Origin: Telmatospirillum sp.
Lineage (GTDB): Bacteria > Pseudomonadota > Alphaproteobacteria > Rhodospirillales > Magnetospirillaceae
Direction: 5' to 3'
Assembly (NCBI GenBank): GCA_009712185.1
Contig: WASQ01000055.1
Coordinates: forward strand, 1-59,016
Length of the DNA: 59,016 nucleotides
In this document: one piece after another, positions 55,067 through 59,016 of the stretch
Layout: each line of letters opens with the position of its first letter
Numbering within the stretch: position 1 is the first letter of the stretch
The notes under the pieces: model-generated
What the model was told of the DNA's origin: nothing
Seen by the model: the letters and a program-made list of their open reading frames with translations, nothing else
Databases searched by the model: none
Translations under genes and position numbers: made by a program

Positions 55067-56097
55067 GGCTCATCCCTCTTGCTTCGCACCCACGATACGA
55101 TGTAGAACATAATGAGAACATTGCCTTTTCCGAGGTCTCGATATGTCCGACTTTCCGCGCTCTTTGCTCGAATTCCAGCGCCGTTTTCCCGATGACGCAG
55201 CCTGCGCCCGTTATCTGGCGGTGGTGCGCTGGCCCGATGGTTTCATCTGTCCGGAATGTGGCGGCGTCCGTGGTTGCCTGCTGACGACGAAAGCGCACAC
55301 CTTCCAGTGCTACGACTGCCATCGACAGACCTCGATGACCGCGGGCACGATCATGCACAAGACGCACTTGCCGCTGACGGCGTGGTTTTGGGCGGCCTAT
55401 CTGATGGCGACGCATTCCAACGGCATTTCGGCTCGTCAGTTGTGGAAGCAGTTGGGTCTTGGTTCCTATAAAAGCGCCTGGCTGCTGTGCGCCAAACTGC
55501 GCCGCGCCATGGTCGATCCCAACCGCGATCCCCTGTCCGGCCTGGTCGAGGCCGACGAAACGCAGATTTCCTACCGTACCAAGGACGATCCGCCCGCCGG
55601 TGGCGGAGGTCGCAGCGGCGAGGGCAAGCTCCAGGTGGCCGCCGCCGTCGAAATCCAGGGCAAAGGGCCGGGCCGTGTACGGCTTGCCGTCATCGAGAAT
55701 GCCTCGGCCTCCAGCTTGCGCACCTTTCTCAAAGCCAGCGTCGCTCCCGGCACCACGTTGAAGACCGATGGTTGGTCCGGCTACATCGGCACACCGGATC
55801 TGACCCACGAACCGCATGTTGTCGGTCCCATGGCCGCTCACATCGTCTTGCCCTGGGTTCACCGCATCTTCTCCAATCTCAAGACTTGGGCCTTGGGGGT
55901 CTATCACGGTCTGCGGAAATCCCATCTCCAAGCCTACCTCGACGAATTCGTTTTTCGCTTCAATCGCCGCCGTACCCCGCACGCCGCCTTCCGATCTCTG
56001 CTTGGCATCGGCGTTGCCGTCAAACCGGCAACCTACAAGATGCTGATCGATGCGGGGGTAAGGGGATAAGCCTCCAGGGCCAATTGCACTATGACCC
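55067..56097 (+). mobile_element. IS1595-type insertion sequence (ends approximate)
   Basis: The element comprises the transposase gene plus short flanks. A candidate right end reads GGGTCATAGTGCAATTGG on the minus strand (to 56097). The left candidate GGCTCATCCCTCTTG at 55067 matches it only in its first seven bases, and no target duplication could be confirmed. The bounds are therefore tentative. Confidence 0.4.
55143..56069 (+). CDS. IS1595 family transposase
   Basis: This 308-residue transposase has an N-terminal zinc-ribbon (CPECG...FQCYDCHRQTS, about 38-65), then MHKTHLPLTAWFWAAYLMATHSNG. The catalytic domain has VEADET (first Asp), TDGWSGY (second Asp) and the late VHRIFSNLKTWALGVYHG region typical of the family. 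It appears intact. Its GC content and codon use differ from the AT-rich DNA around it, as expected of a recent insertion between the third secretion-operon gene and the small membrane gene. Confidence 0.88.
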   Translation: MSDFPRSLLEFQRRFPDDAACARYLAVVRWPDGFICPECGGVRGCLLTTKAHTFQCYDCHRQTSMTAGTIMHKTHLPLTAWFWAAYLMATHSNGISARQLWKQLGLGSYKSAWLLCAKLRRAMVDPNRDPLSGLVEADETQISYRTKDDPPAGGGGRSGEGKLQVAAAVEIQGKGPGRVRLAVIENASASSLRTFLKASVAPGTTLKTDGWSGYIGTPDLTHEPHVVGPMAAHIVLPWVHRIFSNLKTWALGVYHGLRKSHLQAYLDEFVFRFNRRRTPHAAFRSLLGIGVAVKPATYKMLIDAGVRG

Positions 56098-56136
56098 TCG
56101 TCGTTTCTCGGCTCTAGTAATGAAAAGGACGAAGAT

Positions 56137-56502
56137 ATGGGACATTTAGGGAAAATTTGCATCTTGATGTTATTAGCATTCATCTCTGTGATTGGTGTTT
56201 TTGCATTTTATTTACGAAAAACAATGGAGTTCCAGAATTACGTAAATTGTTTGTGGAGATTTGGAGGGGCTTCAATCGCATTAACGTTGATGTCTGCTGC
56301 CGTTAATAGGTCTACCGGTTCAGATTTGTTCGGAGAGCTTGATAGGCTCGGAAAAAAGAATGATTGGGGAATATATATTGATGGTTTTTCGTGGGGAAAT
56401 TCAAGATTAAAGGAAAGGATTTTCTTTTTATCATTTGTATCAATGTGCGTGTTTGTTGGGTTTGTATCTGGTGCAGTCGTTACTGCATATATCTCTAAAT
56501 AA
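56137..56502 (+). CDS. Small membrane protein, possible partner or immunity protein of the RTX-like protein
   Basis: This 121-residue protein has hydrophobic segments near residues 8-25 and 98-118 and probably one near 42-55, with a loop between them containing a DRLGKKNDWGIYIDGFSW stretch. No family is recognised. AAAAGGA precedes the ATG at a usable distance. Codon use is AT-rich like the island. It ends 38 bp before the large RTX-like gene on the same strand, a layout seen for secreted toxin and membrane immunity pairs. The immunity role is inference from position and topology only. Confidence 0.6.
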   Translation: MGHLGKICILMLLAFISVIGVFAFYLRKTMEFQNYVNCLWRFGGASIALTLMSAAVNRSTGSDLFGELDRLGKKNDWGIYIDGFSWGNSRLKERIFFLSFVSMCVFVGFVSGAVVTAYISK

Positions 56503-56540
56503 ATCTGTAGATTCTGGTCTTTCGTAGGCAGGAGAGTGTG

Positions 56541-59016
56541 ATGGCGGGTGAAGGAACGTCTCTTGGTGCTTCGCTGGCAACTGCGTGGGATACATATCGG
56601 GATTACCTATCTGGCAAGGCAACGCTGAATGATCTTATTTCTGCCGGAACCGGTGTTGTTTCAGCGCTTGCACCTGCCTTCGATCAATATCCCGGAATTA
56701 AAACCATCGGCATTGGCGCCCTTGGTGGCGTGTCTGCATACACGGGCTATCTGTCCGACTCAGAAACATTCAATTCCAGTACTGCGACCGTGGCTGACAA
56801 ACTTGCAGCGACTTTCGGTCTGATTGCCGATGGAGCCGCCGCCGCTGGTGCCATAGCAGCAGTTACGGGACAGGAAGAGGTCGCCGTTCCCTCCGCAGTG
56901 CTTTGTCTTGCCATGACTGGAGCAAAAATATTAGTCAAAAACAATGCGGATTTGATAAATAATACAGAGGATCAAGTCAACAAATTGTTGAGCTATGATG
57001 CTGTGCCGGACGCGGTGTCGGTGCCGGGTGACATAACTGGGACTTCCCAACCGTCTTCTTCGGCGCAGGACTGGCCCTCCGGCTGGACCATTACTTACGA
57101 CCCACTGGATGGGTCGGGTCTCAAAACTGCTCCTGTGTATCAGACTAATCAGGGAACGGAATTTGGTTTCACCTATTTCACCAGTCCGCCGAACGGGTCC
57201 GGTTCGCAGAGTTTTGTCGGGAGCGGAAATGTTCGCGCATTGACCTACACCGACGGTAACTCGACAGTGACTTATGGAGTGGACTCGACTGGCAGACCGA
57301 ATGGTACGGGCGTCGCAGTCCTTCAAGGCAACGACAGTTCGACGATAACCAACCTTAGCAATGGCAACCAGATCACGACAGCCGGTACCGTCGATACCGG
57401 CAACCTTGTGCCAGGTCAGCCGGTGCCAGTGTCGACAGCGGACGGAATATACCACGTCGATTCCGCAACCGGAAACATCACCGACCCAGGCGCGATCACG
57501 ACGACAGTCAACGGAAATACAATCACGATTATACCCCCAACAGCATCAGACGACAACACGACTACTCCAAGTACATTCGCCGTCATTCAAATTACTGACG
57601 CGTCAGCGTCTTCCTCAACTATAAACATAAAATTGGCACCTGTCACCATCTTAATAAATTCAACACGACTTCAGGAAATAGATATTCAAGGAACTAGCAT
57701 TGGCGTCGTTTTACAAGATGGCATTCAAATAGGGACGGCAAAAATCTATGATGGATATTCAATTTATAAATATAATGACGGCAGCTCTTCGTTTGCTACG
57801 CCGGACGGCACCCAGGTAACTGTGAAAAATATTATTCGCATCGAAACAGATACCGAGGGTCATTTACAATACATATTGAGCGACGGCAGCACACACACCA
57901 CTATAGATGGGAAAGAAACCGCGCAAACTGGAGCAAATCCTCTCATCGCATTAAACGCAAATATCGCAAATCTGGTTGACGATGTGCGCACCACTCTGGG
58001 GTTATCACCAAATCAGACAATCGATCAACAGGAGCAAAGTCTTCACAATGCTGGATACGCGGGATTAGCGTTGTTACAGGTATGGGAAAACACTAACGAA
58101 CAGACAGTGTTAAATCTAATCACAAAACTGTCAAACTCTCTCAATTATAAAACTTCGGAATTTAATGGATCATGGCTAACCAATTTTATTGGATCCGCAT
58201 CATCTCTGGTCAATGCGATTAAGAATCCGACCCCCGAGAATATAGCAAATATATCAGAAAATTTTATTTCAATAATCGATAAAACATTTGGAAATGATAT
58301 AAAAAATATTGTACCTACTGTTTCAGTTATTAATTCACTTGTAAAATTCATATCGGATCCATCTGAAAACAGCGCAATTAACCTCAGCTTATCTATGGGC
58401 ATAATGATTGCCCCCGAGATATTCGTACCAATTTCGTTGCTGATGGGTTTTGCAGATTTTTTTGATGGATTTGGCATAGATAAAGGCTGTGAAATTAAAG
58501 GAAATAAAATTTCCGTACAGGTTGGGGAAGGATTTGATCGATTCACGGTGAGTGGAAATAATAATAACATATATGTCACGGGTAGCGATAAGGTTGTCGC
58601 TATTAATGGAAGTGGCGGCCACATAGAAATTAGCAATGGGACTATTTTTAATAACATTCCGTTAAATGACGATGTCAATATTAATAATATTAATAATTTT
58701 AAATACTCCGTGACCGGAAGTAAAAATAATTCACTAGATACCATAGCGCCATCTGTTGATTATAATAATATAGGCGAAATAGATATAAACAATACATACA
58801 CATCGTCAACGACAATATTGAGACAATCACAAAATGATATTATCATATCTCTTAAAGGCGGAGCGGAAATCAAGATATTAAATGAGAAATACACTAGAAA
58901 TGTCGCCGTTGTCAAATTTTCATTTGACAAGTCATCCATAGATTTAAGCGGTTCGTTGACGTTCACCGGCACGGCGGGCGATGACCGCCTATGGGGGTGG
59001 GGAAACGGCGACACCC
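56541..59016 (+). CDS. Large RTX-like secreted protein, 5' part (continues past the window)
   Basis: The frame is open from ATG 56541, with AGGAGAG upstream, to the window end: 825 codons without a stop. Residues 1-135 are Ala/Gly-rich and partly hydrophobic without a Sec signal, as expected for type I secretion. About 150-480 are Thr/Ser/Asn/Gly-rich beta-like repeats. About 480-660 are more helical, with a hydrophobic stretch (GIMIAPEIFVPISLLMGF). About 740-800 resemble the haemolysin-type calcium-binding related domain (ILRQSQNDIIISLKGGAEIKI). The last residues, GTAGDDRLWGWGNGDT, look like a first RTX nonapeptide repeat. It is the likely cargo of the HlyB/HlyD-type exporter. Activity is unknown. 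Confidence 0.78.
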   Translation, partial: MAGEGTSLGASLATAWDTYRDYLSGKATLNDLISAGTGVVSALAPAFDQYPGIKTIGIGALGGVSAYTGYLSDSETFNSSTATVADKLAATFGLIADGAAAAGAIAAVTGQEEVAVPSAVLCLAMTGAKILVKNNADLINNTEDQVNKLLSYDAVPDAVSVPGDITGTSQPSSSAQDWPSGWTITYDPLDGSGLKTAPVYQTNQGTEFGFTYFTSPPNGSGSQSFVGSGNVRALTYTDGNSTVTYGVDSTGRPNGTGVAVLQGNDSSTITNLSNGNQITTAGTVDTGNLVPGQPVPVSTADGIYHVDSATGNITDPGAITTTVNGNTITIIPPTASDDNTTTPSTFAVIQITDASASSSTINIKLAPVTILINSTRLQEIDIQGTSIGVVLQDGIQIGTAKIYDGYSIYKYNDGSSSFATPDGTQVTVKNIIRIETDTEGHLQYILSDGSTHTTIDGKETAQTGANPLIALNANIANLVDDVRTTLGLSPNQTIDQQEQSLHNAGYAGLALLQVWENTNEQTVLNLITKLSNSLNYKTSEFNGSWLTNFIGSASSLVNAIKNPTPENIANISENFISIIDKTFGNDIKNIVPTVSVINSLVKFISDPSENSAINLSLSMGIMIAPEIFVPISLLMGFADFFDGFGIDKGCEIKGNKISVQVGEGFDRFTVSGNNNNIYVTGSDKVVAINGSGGHIEISNGTIFNNIPLNDDVNINNINNFKYSVTGSKNNSLDTIAPSVDYNNIGEIDINNTYTSSTTILRQSQNDIIISLKGGAEIKILNEKYTRNVAVVKFSFDKSSIDLSGSLTFTGTAGDDRLWGWGNGDT

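Noticed and set aside
53539..56097. Prophage or integrative element
   Set aside because: Only a truncated recombinase and a single IS1595-type transposase are present; there are no phage structural, replication or conjugation genes and no attachment repeats.

Overview
The window comes from a GC-rich, Gram-negative bacterium, most likely an alphaproteobacterium of the Rhodospirillales type. This is inferred from codon and base composition, the alphaproteobacterial-looking chorismate mutase, the sigma-54/AtoC logic, a Tat-exported binding protein and an HlyB/HlyD exporter. No rRNA or tRNA gene was found, so the genus cannot be fixed.

Region 1 (about 1-13750) is a central-carbon and short-chain fatty acid block. 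It holds a quinone-dependent pyruvate dehydrogenase (poxB), a stand-alone NodU/CmcH-type carbamoyltransferase, and a leftward ato operon. The ato order is atoE (uptake), atoD and atoA (CoA transfer), atoB (thiolase), pta (phosphotransacetylase), atoS (sensor kinase), atoC (sigma-54 activator). Upstream of atoE lie a near-consensus sigma-54 promoter (13585-13600) and a perfect 15+15 bp inverted repeat (13712-13746) at enhancer distance. The operon therefore carries its own regulator, promoter and probable enhancer. The promoter also decides the atoE start, a TTG at 13523.

Region 2 (about 13980-19040) has a chorismate mutase and then an unusual group. It contains the C-terminal half of a SyrB2-type threonine halogenase, an AlaX-like aminoacyl-tRNA deacylase, an EamA exporter and a type II thioesterase, followed by an omega-amino-acid aminotransferase. 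The deacylase plus EamA exporter recalls the fluorothreonine self-protection pair of Streptomyces cattleya. I read the group as a decayed halothreonine-like pathway whose protection genes survive.

Region 3 (about 19300-36020) is ordinary chromosomal content. It has gnd, an aldose-1-epimerase-like protein, a SHOCT lipoprotein, an M48 protease, a large hybrid histidine kinase coupled to an output-less sensor, an aldo/keto reductase and a DbpA-like DEAD-box helicase. It also has a divergent Mur-ligase/LD-carboxypeptidase pair that suggests murein recycling, a ParB-like protein and an acyltransferase.

Region 4 (about 36000-47110) is a purine and pyrimidine salvage block. It has upp, an 8-oxoguanine-deaminase-like enzyme, a four-gene BMP-family nucleoside/purine ABC importer, guanine deaminase and adenine deaminase. 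A leader of roughly 600 bp precedes the importer. A perfect stem with a UUCG loop separates the binding-protein gene from guaD.

Region 5 (about 47180-49320) carries a haloacid-dehalogenase-like enzyme, a DUF3830 protein and a GNAT acetyltransferase. At about 49365 the composition changes sharply to AT-rich. From there to the window end is an acquired type I secretion island. It has an HlyB-type exporter with a degenerate C39 domain, an HlyD adaptor, a third operon gene apparently disrupted by a dead tyrosine recombinase, an IS1595-type transposase and a small two-segment membrane protein. Last is a very large RTX-like protein (56541 onward) that stays open through the window end and reaches its first RTX-like repeat there. 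It is the obvious candidate cargo of the exporter.
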